A stretch of DNA of 64,000 nucleotides, taken from positions 1 through 64,000 of the forward strand of contig CANNCD010000006.1 of NCBI GenBank assembly GCA_947503035.1. Direction: 5' to 3'. Origin of the DNA: an uncultured Halocynthiibacter sp. GTDB lineage: Bacteria > Pseudomonadota > Alphaproteobacteria > Rhodobacterales > Rhodobacteraceae. The translations under genes were made by a program, and so were the position numbers. The first letter of the stretch is position 1. The number at the start of each line of letters is the position of its first letter. The notes beneath the pieces were generated by a model. The model had not been told where the DNA came from, made no database searches, and saw only the letters and a program-made list of their open reading frames with translations. Shown piece by piece: positions 46,882 through 55,724 of this stretch.

Positions 46882-47346
46882 TTATTCGGATTCTGGGGAT
46901 TCTGTTGTGCCTGTGCCGTCGATAGAGGTGTCAACGGGCGCGAGGCTTGCCAAATAGGCGGCGATATCTTCGCCCCCTTTGGCCAAACGAAAGTTCATGC
47001 TCGACTTGGCGTTGTTTTTACCCAAGGTTTCCTTAAGAAACGATGTTGGGTTGGCCAGATAGGCCACAAGATTGGCCTCGTTCCAGACCAAACCGGCCTC
47101 GCCTGCGGCGACGATGGACTTCCCATAGCGGAAATCGGGAATCGTTCCGGCGGTCATACCGATGATCCCAAAGAGATTCGGTCCGATCTTGCCGCCGCGC
47201 ACGATGGTGTTGTCGCCATCGACGATCATGTGACAGGCCTTACAGCGGCGGAATTCCTTTTCACCGGCAGCGATGTCACCGTCGGCCAAGGCCGAAAGAG
47301 GGGCGGTGGCGAGAATGCCCGCAATGACGAAGTTCAGTGAGCGCAT
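46882..47346 (-). CDS. Periplasmic cytochrome c (c2/c550-like)
   Basis: 154 residues with a cleavable signal peptide (to about SALA, residue 21). The single heme site is CKACH (C35, C38, H39) and the axial methionine is probably M117 in SSMNF. The distance and the KIGPNLFG segment fit class I cytochromes c2/c550, which donate electrons to cytochrome oxidase. Location immediately upstream of ctaD on the same strand supports that partner. An acidic C-terminal tail of about 18 residues (rich in Thr, Asp, Glu, Ser) lies beyond the heme fold. Confidence 0.9.
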   Translation of the reverse strand: MRSLNFVIAGILATAPLSALADGDIAAGEKEFRRCKACHMIVDGDNTIVRGGKIGPNLFGIIGMTAGTIPDFRYGKSIVAAGEAGLVWNEANLVAYLANPTSFLKETLGKNNAKSSMNFRLAKGGEDIAAYLASLAPVDTSIDGTGTTESPESE

Positions 47347-47424
47347 AACCCATCCTTTGATATGATAATGTTGCGTCGATCATGCCCCGTGTTCGCGAAA
47401 AATGATACGGTGCGATTGTCGCAG

Positions 47425-48075
47425 TTACCCGTCAAAGGCCGTTTCAAACGTCCGTTTCAGCGCGTTATCAACGTCGCCCATTTCCACAGGAAGACCCAGA
47501 TCAACCATGCTTGTGACGCCATATTGGGTGATTCCACAGGGCACGATGCCGGTGAAATGTGACAGGTCGGGTTCGACGTTGATGGACAGGCCGTGGAAGC
47601 TCACCCATTTGCGCAGGCGCACACCGATGGCGGCGATCTTGTCCTCGGCAACGGATCCATCGATGTTCAATGGCCGTTCGGGCCGTTCCACCCAGACGCC
47701 AACACGGCCGTCGCGAATCTCGCCAGTGACGTTGAATTCGGCGAGGGCGGCGATGACCCAGTTTTCCATCTGTTGCACGAATTTACGCACATCGCGTCCG
47801 CGTTTATTCAGGTCCAACATCACATAAGCCACACGTTGCCCCGGTCCGTGGTACGTATATTGCCCACCGCGTTTGGTGTCATAGACTGGGAACCGGTCGG
47901 GGTCGGTTAGGTCTTCGATCTTGGCGGATGTGCCCGCGGTATAGAGCGGCGGATGTTCCACCAGCCAGATCAATTCATCCGCAGTACCTGCATAAATATC
48001 GGCGGCGCGTTGCTCCATCAGGGCGACAGCGTCGTCGTAATCCACAAGCCCCGTCGCGGTGATCCATTCAACCAT
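47425..48075 (-). CDS. lipB: Lipoyl(octanoyl) transferase
   Basis: Transfers octanoate from acyl carrier protein to lipoyl domains of 2-oxo-acid dehydrogenases and the glycine cleavage system. 216 residues: [16 protein letters not shown] near 69, K146 in DKIAAIGVR and the acyl-accepting C180 in [15 protein letters not shown] 48075 is chosen over an upstream start; AAGGG lies ahead. Lies between the cytochrome c gene and tRNA-Leu on the minus strand. Confidence 0.95.
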   Translation of the reverse strand: MVEWITATGLVDYDDAVALMEQRAADIYAGTADELIWLVEHPPLYTAGTSAKIEDLTDPDRFPVYDTKRGGQYTYHGPGQRVAYVMLDLNKRGRDVRKFVQQMENWVIAALAEFNVTGEIRDGRVGVWVERPERPLNIDGSVAEDKIAAIGVRLRKWVSFHGLSINVEPDLSHFTGIVPCGITQYGVTSMVDLGLPVEMGDVDNALKRTFETAFDG

Positions 48076-48221
48076 GTTATTGCCCTTGTTTCCGTTCGCC
48101 CCATACATAGCGGGGCAGGCCACGGAATTCGACCCTTTGACCGCAAATTTTGCCAAAGGTGCATTTTCCTCTTTTCAAGGGCTTGGCCGTTCGGTATAGC
48201 CACCACACCAAGTCAAGGCGT

Positions 48222-48308
48222 GCGGCCATGGCGGAATTGGTAGACGCGCAGCGTTGAGGTCGCTGTGGGGTAAAACCCGTGGAAGTTCGAGTCTTCTTGG
48301 CCGCACCA
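48222..48308 (+). tRNA. tRNA-Leu(GAG)
   Basis: Acceptor stem GCGGCCA (48222-48228) pairs with TGGCCGC (48298-48304), discriminator A, and CCA (48306-48308) is encoded in the DNA. The anticodon loop TTGAGGT gives anticodon GAG, and the long variable arm around GTGGGGTAAAACCC is that of a class II leucine tRNA. It stands alone between two minus-strand genes. Confidence 0.96.
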
Positions 48309-48376
48309 ACTTGTTATCCCAAACAATTGAAAATCTATCCCCCGTCGGGGTTATGTCGTTTTGTGTTCTGCAAAAT

Positions 48377-48404
48377 GAAAAGGGCCGCATTTCTGCGACC
48401 CTTT
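48377..48404 (-). terminator. Hairpin after the RND gene
   Basis: AAAGGGCCGCA and TGCGACCCTTT pair with one C-A mismatch and a four-base loop (core 48381-48402). On the minus strand the stem is followed by TTTTCATTTT. It sits 17 bases past the RND permease stop and may also end tRNA-Leu transcripts on the plus strand. Confidence 0.6.
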
Positions 48405-48420
48405 GTGTTTGTGTTTGTGT

Positions 48421-51400
48421 TTATGCGGCGGCCAATCGCTTGGCCTCGCTTCTGGCGAAGAACAGGTAATAGAACACCGGTGCCGCGATCAAAGTCAGGA
48501 TCGACGCGAACGCCAAGCCCCCCATGATCGTCACTGCCATCGACACAAAGAACGCGTCCGACAACAATGGCGCCATCCCAAGGATTGTCGTCGCCGCGGC
48601 CAAGATCACCGGACGCAGACGCGACACACAGGCCGTCACGATGGCCTCGCGCAGTTCCACACCTTGGGCGCGCACGATGTCGATTTCTTCGACCAGAACG
48701 ATGCCGTTCTTGATCAACATGCCCGACAAGGACAACAGCCCCAAGAGCGCGGTGAACGTAAAGGGAAGACCGGTCCCCAAAAGACCAAGCGCCACGCCGT
48801 TGACCGACATCGGAACCAAGAGCCAGATGATGATTGGCTGTTTCAGACGACCAAACAACATGATCGAAATCAACACCATCACCAACAGGCTGAGCGGAAG
48901 CTGACGGCCCAAGGATGCCTGCGCATCGCCGGAACTCTCGTAATCGCCGCCCCATTCCATCTTGTACCCAATCGGAAGCGGGATCGCCTCGATGGCGGCT
49001 TGGACCTCGGCCTGAACGGCGGCGGGGGTGGTGTCTGCGACGATATCGGCCGAAACCGTCAACGTCGCAACGCGATTGCGCCGATGAATAAGGGTGTCTT
49101 GCGCCTCATAGGTCAGACCGTCGATAACCTGCGTGATCGGAATGAACTGTCCGGCTGTGCTCGAATAGATCACCTGATCCAGAAGGTCTGGGCTGGTGGT
49201 GTCATTCAGACCCACAATGATCGGGATCAAACGTTCATCTTCACGGAACACTCCGCCGGTTGTCCCTTCGGTGGCAAAGGCAAGACCGGACGCGATGTCA
49301 TCGCGGCTGATGCCGGCGGTCTGGGCGCGGTTGGTCGCATAGATCGGACGCACCACCAGTTCTTTTTCACGCCAGTTTTGGCTGATGTCGATCAGATTGT
49401 CCGAACTTGCGGCCAGAACGGCCATGGCTTGATCGCCCAGTTCCCGAAGCACCTCTGGATCGGACCCCGAGAACCGCGCCTCGATTGGGTTACCGCCACC
49501 GGGCCCAAAGACGAGACGTTTTGTGCGGAATTCCCCACCGGGGAAATTGTTCCGGCCAAAGTCGTCCAGATCCGCCCGAAGCGCTGGGATTTGCTCGATG
49601 CTTTCGGTGCGAATGATCAGGTGGCCATAGCTCGGATTGGGTTTCTCGGCGCTATAGGTCAACAAGAACCGCGTCGCGCCTTGCCCCACAAATGAAGTCA
49701 CGGACACAACATCGTCGCGTTGCTCAAGCCACTCTTCCATCTTGGTCAAATCTGCCGAGGTCGTGTGGATCGATGTCCCCTGCGGGAGCTTGTAGTGCAC
49801 GAAAAATAGCGGTGTGTTTGAGTCAGGAAAGAACTGTTGTTTGATCTGACCAAAGCCCGCGAAACAGGCCACGGTCACGGCAATAAGGCCCGCAACGACC
49901 AACCAGCGCGCCTTGATTGCGCCACGCAAAACCGCGCCGTAGGCCCGAAATAGCGGCCCATTATAGGCCGTGTCTTCGCCGCCTTTGCCCTGTTTGAACA
50001 AAATTCCACCCAGCAATGGTGTCACCGTCAAACCAAGAACCCAAGACAGCAGTAACGAGATGCTGATCACCGCGAAAAGCGAGAACAGGAATTCACCCGT
50101 CGCGTCTGGGCTGAGGCCGATACCGGCGAATGCCATGATGCCGATGACGGTCGCACCCAAAAGCGGGATCTGCGTTTTCTTGGCGGCCTCGTCGGCGGCG
50201 TCCAATTTGTTGGTGCCCCGTTGCATCGAAATCTGCATGCCCTCGGCGACCACGATGGCGTTGTCCACCAACATGCCCATCGCGATGATCAATGCACCCA
50301 GCGAAATACGTTCCATTTCAATGGAAAACACCGCCATAAAGAACAGCGTCCCCACAACGGTCAGCAATAGGGTCGACCCCACAACCACCGCCGCGCGCCA
50401 ACCCATTGCCACGGCCAGAACGACCACAACGATGCCAACGGACATGGCAAGGTTCACCAAAAACGCGCTTGAGGCTTCGTCAACCACCACGTGTTGCTGA
50501 TAAATTGGTTCAAGGATGACCCCCGCGGGGATTTCCCCCTGAAGTTCGGCCAAACGGATGTCGGCACGTTCGCCGACGGTCACGATGTTTTCCGACGCGA
50601 TCCCTGCAATCCCGAGGGTGAATGCCTCTTGGCCATTGTGCCGTACGACAAAATCAGGCGTCGCGACACGGTCACGGCGCACGGTTGCGATGTCGAACAT
50701 GTTCAACAACTCGCCACCGACACCGACCTTCAGGCCGGCGATTGCACTGACGCTATCTTCGCCATCTGGGGCCTGAAGGATCGTGGTTGTACCTGCTGTT
50801 TCAATAGATCCCGCATCAACCACGCTATTGGCCGTACTTAGCGCGCCAACAAGCGCCGCAGGGGGAATGCCTTGGTTTACCACAAGGGCAGTGTCGGTAT
50901 CGACGAAGATCGCCTCTTCTGGAAGACCTGCAACATCGACGTCCGCGACACCTTCAACGGCCAGCAGTTCACGACGCAAAAATGTTGCCAATTCGTGGCG
51001 TTCGGCGTCGGAGAACCCTTCGGCGGTGACGGCGTAATAGATACCGAACACGTCCCCGAACGAGTCATTCACAAACGGCGTGCTTACCCCACTTGGAAGC
51101 GACCGCGTCGCGTCCGAGACCTTGTTTCGCAGCTTGCTCCAGACCTCGGGGAGGGCCGCGCCGTCATAGGTGTCTTTGATTTCAACCTCGATAAGGGATT
51201 GTCCAGGTTGGTTGATCGACGTGATTTTCTTGACCTCGCCCATTTTTTGAATCGCGGATTCAAGCGGTTCGGACACCTCGCGGGCGACCTGTTCGGCGCT
51301 TGCGCCAGGGTAATAGGTGATGACCATCGCCTGTTTGATGGTAAAGGCCGGATCTTCGAGCCGTCCCAGTGAATTGAACCCCCAGAGGCCGCCAAACAGA

Positions 51401-51462
51401 CAGCCGAGGATCAAAAGCCACGTCATGAGCGGCTTTTCTATGGATGCGCGTGCAATGTTCAT
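48421..51462 (-). CDS. RND-family efflux permease
   Basis: 1013-residue inner-membrane proton antiporter of the AcrB-like superfamily with twelve membrane helices and two large periplasmic loops. In helix 4 the segment is GMLVDNAIVVAE: the first proton-relay Asp is kept, while the second, which is Asp in AcrB (LVDDAIVV), is Asn. Helix 10 keeps the relay Lys in SGMLIKNGIVLVEE. It works with the preceding membrane-fusion gene, 9 bases away, and an outer-membrane channel not in this window. Substrate unknown. The MarR gene upstream is the likely regulator. Confidence 0.9.
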   Translation of the reverse strand: MNIARASIEKPLMTWLLILGCLFGGLWGFNSLGRLEDPAFTIKQAMVITYYPGASAEQVAREVSEPLESAIQKMGEVKKITSINQPGQSLIEVEIKDTYDGAALPEVWSKLRNKVSDATRSLPSGVSTPFVNDSFGDVFGIYYAVTAEGFSDAERHELATFLRRELLAVEGVADVDVAGLPEEAIFVDTDTALVVNQGIPPAALVGALSTANSVVDAGSIETAGTTTILQAPDGEDSVSAIAGLKVGVGGELLNMFDIATVRRDRVATPDFVVRHNGQEAFTLGIAGIASENIVTVGERADIRLAELQGEIPAGVILEPIYQQHVVVDEASSAFLVNLAMSVGIVVVVLAVAMGWRAAVVVGSTLLLTVVGTLFFMAVFSIEMERISLGALIIAMGMLVDNAIVVAEGMQISMQRGTNKLDAADEAAKKTQIPLLGATVIGIMAFAGIGLSPDATGEFLFSLFAVISISLLLSWVLGLTVTPLLGGILFKQGKGGEDTAYNGPLFRAYGAVLRGAIKARWLVVAGLIAVTVACFAGFGQIKQQFFPDSNTPLFFVHYKLPQGTSIHTTSADLTKMEEWLEQRDDVVSVTSFVGQGATRFLLTYSAEKPNPSYGHLIIRTESIEQIPALRADLDDFGRNNFPGGEFRTKRLVFGPGGGNPIEARFSGSDPEVLRELGDQAMAVLAASSDNLIDISQNWREKELVVRPIYATNRAQTAGISRDDIASGLAFATEGTTGGVFREDERLIPIIVGLNDTTSPDLLDQVIYSSTAGQFIPITQVIDGLTYEAQDTLIHRRNRVATLTVSADIVADTTPAAVQAEVQAAIEAIPLPIGYKMEWGGDYESSGDAQASLGRQLPLSLLVMVLISIMLFGRLKQPIIIWLLVPMSVNGVALGLLGTGLPFTFTALLGLLSLSGMLIKNGIVLVEEIDIVRAQGVELREAIVTACVSRLRPVILAAATTILGMAPLLSDAFFVSMAVTIMGGLAFASILTLIAAPVFYYLFFARSEAKRLAAA

Positions 51463-51471
51463 GATCAGCCC

Positions 51472-52503
51472 CTAATTCGCAAAGCCGTCAAAGCGACGTA
51501 CGGTCGCCCCGTCGGCAAGGGTTTTGGCGCCAGCGCTCACAATGATGTCGCCAGCGGCAAGCCCATCGGTGACGGTGAACTGGCCGCGCCCATCGGGTGT
51601 TATGGTGATGTCGCGTTTGCTTACGGTGCCTTGATCGCCGGTGGTCGGGGCAAAGACCAAGGCGGAGGTCGCTCCATCTGCGGCAATAACGATGGCCGAA
51701 GCCGGAAGGGTGATGGCACGCTCGACGTGAAGGAACTCGGCTCGGACTGTCACCGATGAGCCTGGCAAAATATGAAGCCCCTCTGCATTTTCAAGCGCAA
51801 GCGTCAGACCATAGGTTTGCCCCACGGCCGCGGTTTCGGCGTTGAATTCACGAATTTGAAGCGGATAGACCGTGTCGCTTGTGGGGAAGGTCGCGGTGAT
51901 ACGCACATTTGGATTGTTGCCCGCCTGTTGAAACAGGACCTCGGGGACGTCGATATCGATCCGGATCTCGGACATATCATGAAGACGGGCGACGGGGGTG
52001 CCGGCAGAAATGGTGGTAAAGTTTGCGACATTGCGCGATGCGACAATAGCGTCAAATGGGGCATGAAGCGTCGCATGCTCGAGCGCATATTGCGCGTTGC
52101 GCACGGCGATCTCGGCGATGGCCACGGCGGTTTCGGCGTCATCGACGTTCACTTGGGACACAGTGCTTCCAAGTTTGGTCAGGCGCTCGAGGGTGCGTTC
52201 CGCCTGTTCCTTTTGAAGCTGGGCCTGATCAAGGGTCAGGAGAAAGGTTTCAAGATCCAATTCCGCAATCAGATCCCCCTCGCGAAGGGTTGCACCCTCG
52301 ACAAGAGGTAGGTCAATGATCTGGCCGGAGACCTGAAAGGCAAGATCAACGGTTTGACGGGCCACGACCTGACCAAAGAATTCGCGCGACGGACCTGTTT
52401 CGGCTTGGCTGATCTCCAAAAGCTTGACCGGCTTAATGATATCTTGGGCGACAGCGGGCTGGGCCAAAAGAGCGGCGACCAGAACATAGGGAATAAGTTT
52501 CAT
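51472..52503 (-). CDS. RND periplasmic adaptor (membrane fusion protein)
   Basis: 343 residues with a signal peptide (cleavage near PAVAQ, about residue 19), a barrel-sandwich/lipoyl region, a coiled-coil hairpin at about 85-140 (LDQAQLQKEQAERTLERLTKLG) and beta-barrel domains (DMSEIRIDIDVPE near 185). It bridges the RND permease to the outer-membrane channel. ATG 52503 overlaps the MarR stop by four bases (ATGA), so expression is coupled to its regulator's gene. Confidence 0.92.
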   Translation of the reverse strand: MKLIPYVLVAALLAQPAVAQDIIKPVKLLEISQAETGPSREFFGQVVARQTVDLAFQVSGQIIDLPLVEGATLREGDLIAELDLETFLLTLDQAQLQKEQAERTLERLTKLGSTVSQVNVDDAETAVAIAEIAVRNAQYALEHATLHAPFDAIVASRNVANFTTISAGTPVARLHDMSEIRIDIDVPEVLFQQAGNNPNVRITATFPTSDTVYPLQIREFNAETAAVGQTYGLTLALENAEGLHILPGSSVTVRAEFLHVERAITLPASAIVIAADGATSALVFAPTTGDQGTVSKRDITITPDGRGQFTVTDGLAAGDIIVSAGAKTLADGATVRRFDGFAN

Positions 52504-52955
52504 GAATAGGGGCACTCCGTGTTGCCGTTGGTTTCGCGGATGACATCCAAAAGGCGGGTCAATTCCGCTTGGTCTTTTGCGTTCAATCCGGTGACGCTTT
52601 GGACAAAATGGTTGGCTTGTAGCATCAACGCCCGCCGCGCAGTTTCGCCCTGTTCGGTCAGCGCCAAAAGCCATGCGCGCCGATCATCAGGGTGGCGTTC
52701 GCGTCGAAGCGTCCCTTGTTTTTCAAGGTCGTCGGCCAGTGCGGTAAAGGCGGGTTTGGTCACACCAAGGGTGTCGGCAAGTTCGCCCATTTTCCGTGGA
52801 AAGGGGATGCTGACGATCAATTTTCGTGCGTTGCGTGAAAGAGGGGGATCAATGTTGACCTCTTCCACGACCTGATCAAGTCGGGTGTAAAGGTCGTGCA
52901 CGCCCATCAAGGTGCGCACGCCCCAAGTTTCCTCATCTAGGGTGGTCGGTGACAT
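52500..52955 (-). CDS. MarR-family transcriptional regulator
   Basis: 151 residues with the MarR winged HTH: MGELADTLGVTKPAFTALADDLEKQGTL near residue 68 and RRERHPDDRRAWLLALTEQG near 96. Members repress drug or stress genes and are released by small phenolic or oxidising ligands. It is first in the marR-hlyD-RND operon, so it probably represses its own operon. ATG 52955 follows GGAG. A perfect inverted repeat lies 13 bases upstream of its start. Confidence 0.92.
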   Translation of the reverse strand: MSPTTLDEETWGVRTLMGVHDLYTRLDQVVEEVNIDPPLSRNARKLIVSIPFPRKMGELADTLGVTKPAFTALADDLEKQGTLRRERHPDDRRAWLLALTEQGETARRALMLQANHFVQSVTGLNAKDQAELTRLLDVIRETNGNTECPYS

Positions 52956-52967
52956 AGAGACTCCATT

Positions 52968-53002
52968 TAGTTCAGAATATGAACTATTCAGGTGCGGAAC
53001 TA
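52968..53002. promoter_or_regulatory. Candidate MarR operator
   Basis: TAGTTCA (52968-52974) and TGAACTA (52980-52986) are exact inverted repeats with a five-base spacer, the size of a typical MarR site. A further half-site GAACTA lies at 52997-53002. Both are just upstream of marR in the 148-base divergent region shared with the TetR gene, which also has a weak TTAC-N5-GTAA dyad at 53063-53075. Confidence 0.65.
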
Positions 53003-53103
53003 AAGTCAATACAGTGAACCATGAAACTGCTCCGTGTTGGTTTTACTTCGGTTGCAGTTACGTTACGCTAGGTAAGGGGTATTCGCCCACAGGAGGTTTA
53101 CGC

Positions 53104-53706
53104 GTGACCAATGAGACGACGCCACGAAAACGAAACGCGGCCGCAACGCGCGACGCCATTCTGGACGCGGCACGGCGGGTGTTCACCATCCGAGGTTATG
53201 ACGGATGTGGTACCCGCGAGATCGCATCAGAGGCCGGCGTGAATGTGGCTCTGATTAACCGCTATTTTGGGTCCAAGCTGGGTCTGTTCTCCGAAGCGGT
53301 TCTGTTCGACGAAGAGGTCGACGCGCTTTTGTCTATGCCGCTTGATCAAATGGCGGATGATTTATCAGAGCTTTTGACGACCAAGCCCCTAACCAAACCC
53401 GACTTTGATATCACCTTGGCGGTGTTGCGGTCGGTGTCGAACATCAATGCGACCGAGGTCGCGAGCAAAAAGTTCCACGACCGATTTGTGGCGGTTTTGG
53501 CGGATCGTTTGACAGGGCCGGATAAATACCATCGCGCAGAGATGGTTCTATCGGTGATTGCGGGGGTCGATTTGATGAGGCGGGTGTGCCGCTCACCCGC
53601 GTTGGCGAACGACGGCATTGTCGCGCAACCTTACCTGCGCGATATCCTTTGGTCGTTGATTTATCCGGACGAGGCGCGTTTTGACGCCAATGTCATCAAC
53701 CGATAG
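53104..53706 (+). CDS. TetR/AcrR family transcriptional regulator
   Basis: 200 residues beginning at GTG 53104 behind a near-perfect AGGAGG. N-terminal HTH at about 13-60 (ARRVFTIRGYDGCGTREIASEAGVNVALINRYFGSK); the rest is the helical ligand domain. It is divergent to the efflux operon and could regulate it together with MarR or answer to another ligand. Its last 46 bases overlap the end of speB on the other strand, so the C-terminus (about 15 residues) is encoded antisense to the agmatinase tail. Confidence 0.9.
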   Translation: MTNETTPRKRNAAATRDAILDAARRVFTIRGYDGCGTREIASEAGVNVALINRYFGSKLGLFSEAVLFDEEVDALLSMPLDQMADDLSELLTTKPLTKPDFDITLAVLRSVSNINATEVASKKFHDRFVAVLADRLTGPDKYHRAEMVLSVIAGVDLMRRVCRSPALANDGIVAQPYLRDILWSLIYPDEARFDANVINR

Positions 53707-54530
53707 GTCAGCTGCGCAGCTGTGAAATCCCATGCCTCGGCGTCGGTGATCGGGGCGAGTTCGACGATATCCATCCCAACGATGTTACGCCCTTTGGCGG
53801 CGTTGGCCACCAGATGGATCGCCTGATAAAATCCCAAACCACCCGGAACCGGCGTGCCCGTCGCAGGCATGATCGAGGGGTCCAAACCGTCGACGTCAAA
53901 GCTGATGTAGACGTCGTCGGGGAAATCATCGGGCAGGGCGACGGCGTGGGTGTTGTTCACCACCAAATCTTCGCCATCGACAAAGAAGACGTTGTTCTTG
54001 GTGCGGCTTTCGGCCTCTTGGGTGCAAAGGGCGCGCACGCCGAATTGCGCAAGGCGGTGACCGTCATTCACCAGTAGGTTCATGACCGATGCGTGCGAAT
54101 GGGGTTCGCCTTGATAGGCAATGCGCAGGTCCGCATGGGCATCGATCTGGATGATCCCAACAGGACGGCCAAGCGCGCGGGACACGCCCGTCACTGCGCC
54201 AAACGACAGGCTATGTTCGCCGCCCAATGTCACGGGGATCGCACCCGCATCGACGCTGGTGCGGGTGGCGGCAGCAAGGCGCTCCATGACCTCGGGCAAG
54301 GGACCAGAACAATCGACGGGCGCGGTGGTGGCGATGCCGTCGGCGCAGGCCTCGATCCCATCACAAAGCCGTTCCAATTCGTTCGACGCCTCGATGATCG
54401 CGGCGGGCCCATCGGCCGTTCCCGCCCCATAGGACACAGTGCGTTCAAGCGGCATCGGGATCACGTGGAACCGCGCCGTGGCGGCGTCACGTTCGGATAG
54501 GGTCAGTTCGCTATCAAGAAAAACGGTCAT
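53661..54530 (-). CDS. speB: Agmatinase
   Basis: Mn2+-dependent ureohydrolase splitting agmatine to putrescine and urea. 289 residues with the metal-ligand motifs GGEHSL near 103, DAHADLR near 126 and SFDVDGLDPS near 210. It is the last gene of the operon speA-CANSDH-nspC-speB, starting nine bases after nspC. The related guanidinobutyrase or arginase activities cannot be excluded from sequence, but adjacency to arginine decarboxylase favours agmatine. Confidence 0.92.
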   Translation of the reverse strand: MTVFLDSELTLSERDAATARFHVIPMPLERTVSYGAGTADGPAAIIEASNELERLCDGIEACADGIATTAPVDCSGPLPEVMERLAAATRTSVDAGAIPVTLGGEHSLSFGAVTGVSRALGRPVGIIQIDAHADLRIAYQGEPHSHASVMNLLVNDGHRLAQFGVRALCTQEAESRTKNNVFFVDGEDLVVNNTHAVALPDDFPDDVYISFDVDGLDPSIMPATGTPVPGGLGFYQAIHLVANAAKGRNIVGMDIVELAPITDAEAWDFTAAQLTYRLMTLASKRASSG

Positions 54531-54539
54531 CTTTTGGTC

Positions 54540-55724
54540 CTAGGAAAGGCGGTCGCGGAAATCGGCATAGCTGAATTCCTTGATCATCCGCAGGTCGTCT
54601 GTGTCCGATTGCCAAAGCGCAATCGCGGGCAGGGCGACCCCGTTAAACGTGTTGGTTTTCACCATGGAATAATGCGCCTGATCCAAAAACGCGATGCGCG
54701 TGCCAATGGTTGGTGTTGTGGGGAACCGGTAATCGCCGATCACGTCGCCGGCCAGACAGCTTGGACCGCCCAGACGATATTGGGTTCCGGTGTCGGGCTC
54801 ATTCATCATGGCAGGGCGATAGGGGGCCTCGATCACGTCGGGCATGTGACAAGTCGCCGAGATATCCATGATGGCAAGGTTCATGCCGTTCTGCGGCAGA
54901 TCAAGCACCTCGCCGACCAGAATACCAGCATCAAGCGCCATGGCCTCACCCGGTTCAATATATGGCGTCGCGCCAGTGGTTTCGCGCACGTCACGCAGGA
55001 AATCGACCAGTGCATCGCGATCATAATCGGCGCGGGTGATATGGTGGCCACCGCCGAAATTCACCCATTGAAGGCTGGGGAAATAGGGCTCCAAATGCGG
55101 TTTTACCGCGGCCCAAGTGCGGGCGAGGGGCGCAAACCCCTGTTCGCAAAGGGTATGCATATGGACGCCATCGACGCCCTCCATATCCTCGACGGTCAAT
55201 TGGGAAACGGGGGTGCCCAGACGCGAACAAGGCGCGCAGGGGTCGTATTTCGCGATCTCGCCCTCGGAGTGTTCGGGGTTGATCCGAAGACCCACATGAA
55301 TGGTTTGGCCATTGGCGCGCGCGGCGGCAACGACCGGCATGAACCGACGCTTCTGGGCAGGGGAATTGAAGATGATGTGGTCGGACAGGGCGACGATCTC
55401 TTCGATCTCGGCGTCCTTGTAACCGGCACAAAACGTCGCCAGTTCGCCGCCGAAAAATTCACGGGCCAGACGTGCCTCGAACAGGCCCGAGGCGCATGTG
55501 CCGTGCAGCGTGCCGCCGACCATATCGCCAAGGCTGTGCATCGAAAACGCCTTGAGCGCGCCCAAAACACGCGCCCCCGAGCGGTCGGCCACATCGCGCA
55601 AAATGCGCAGGTTGTCGGCGATCTTGACCGCATCAACGACGAAACACGGCGACGGCACGCGGTTCAGATCGAACCGCGTAAACGCACCCGCGTCCCCCGC
55701 CTGTGTTTCCATCATCGCGGTCAT
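54540..55724 (-). CDS. nspC: Carboxynorspermidine decarboxylase
   Basis: PLP enzyme of the alanine-racemase-fold decarboxylases; removes CO2 from carboxyspermidine or carboxynorspermidine to give the triamine. 394 residues, with PSPCFVVDAVKIADNLRIL near 24, LKAFSMHS near 57 (PLP lysine), HMHTLCEQGFAP near 190, GGGHHITRADY near 222 and CAGYKDAE near 98. Start codon directly follows the CANSDH stop (TAAATG, no gap). With CANSDH it completes the S-adenosylmethionine-independent spermidine route. Confidence 0.93.
   Translation of the reverse strand: MTAMMETQAGDAGAFTRFDLNRVPSPCFVVDAVKIADNLRILRDVADRSGARVLGALKAFSMHSLGDMVGGTLHGTCASGLFEARLAREFFGGELATFCAGYKDAEIEEIVALSDHIIFNSPAQKRRFMPVVAAARANGQTIHVGLRINPEHSEGEIAKYDPCAPCSRLGTPVSQLTVEDMEGVDGVHMHTLCEQGFAPLARTWAAVKPHLEPYFPSLQWVNFGGGHHITRADYDRDALVDFLRDVRETTGATPYIEPGEAMALDAGILVGEVLDLPQNGMNLAIMDISATCHMPDVIEAPYRPAMMNEPDTGTQYRLGGPSCLAGDVIGDYRFPTTPTIGTRIAFLDQAHYSMVKTNTFNGVALPAIALWQSDTDDLRMIKEFSYADFRDRLS

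Noticed and set aside
48403-48422. GTGTTT hexamer repeated before the RND stop
   Set aside because: Only three to four short copies in the intergenic tail; treated as simple sequence with no feature value.
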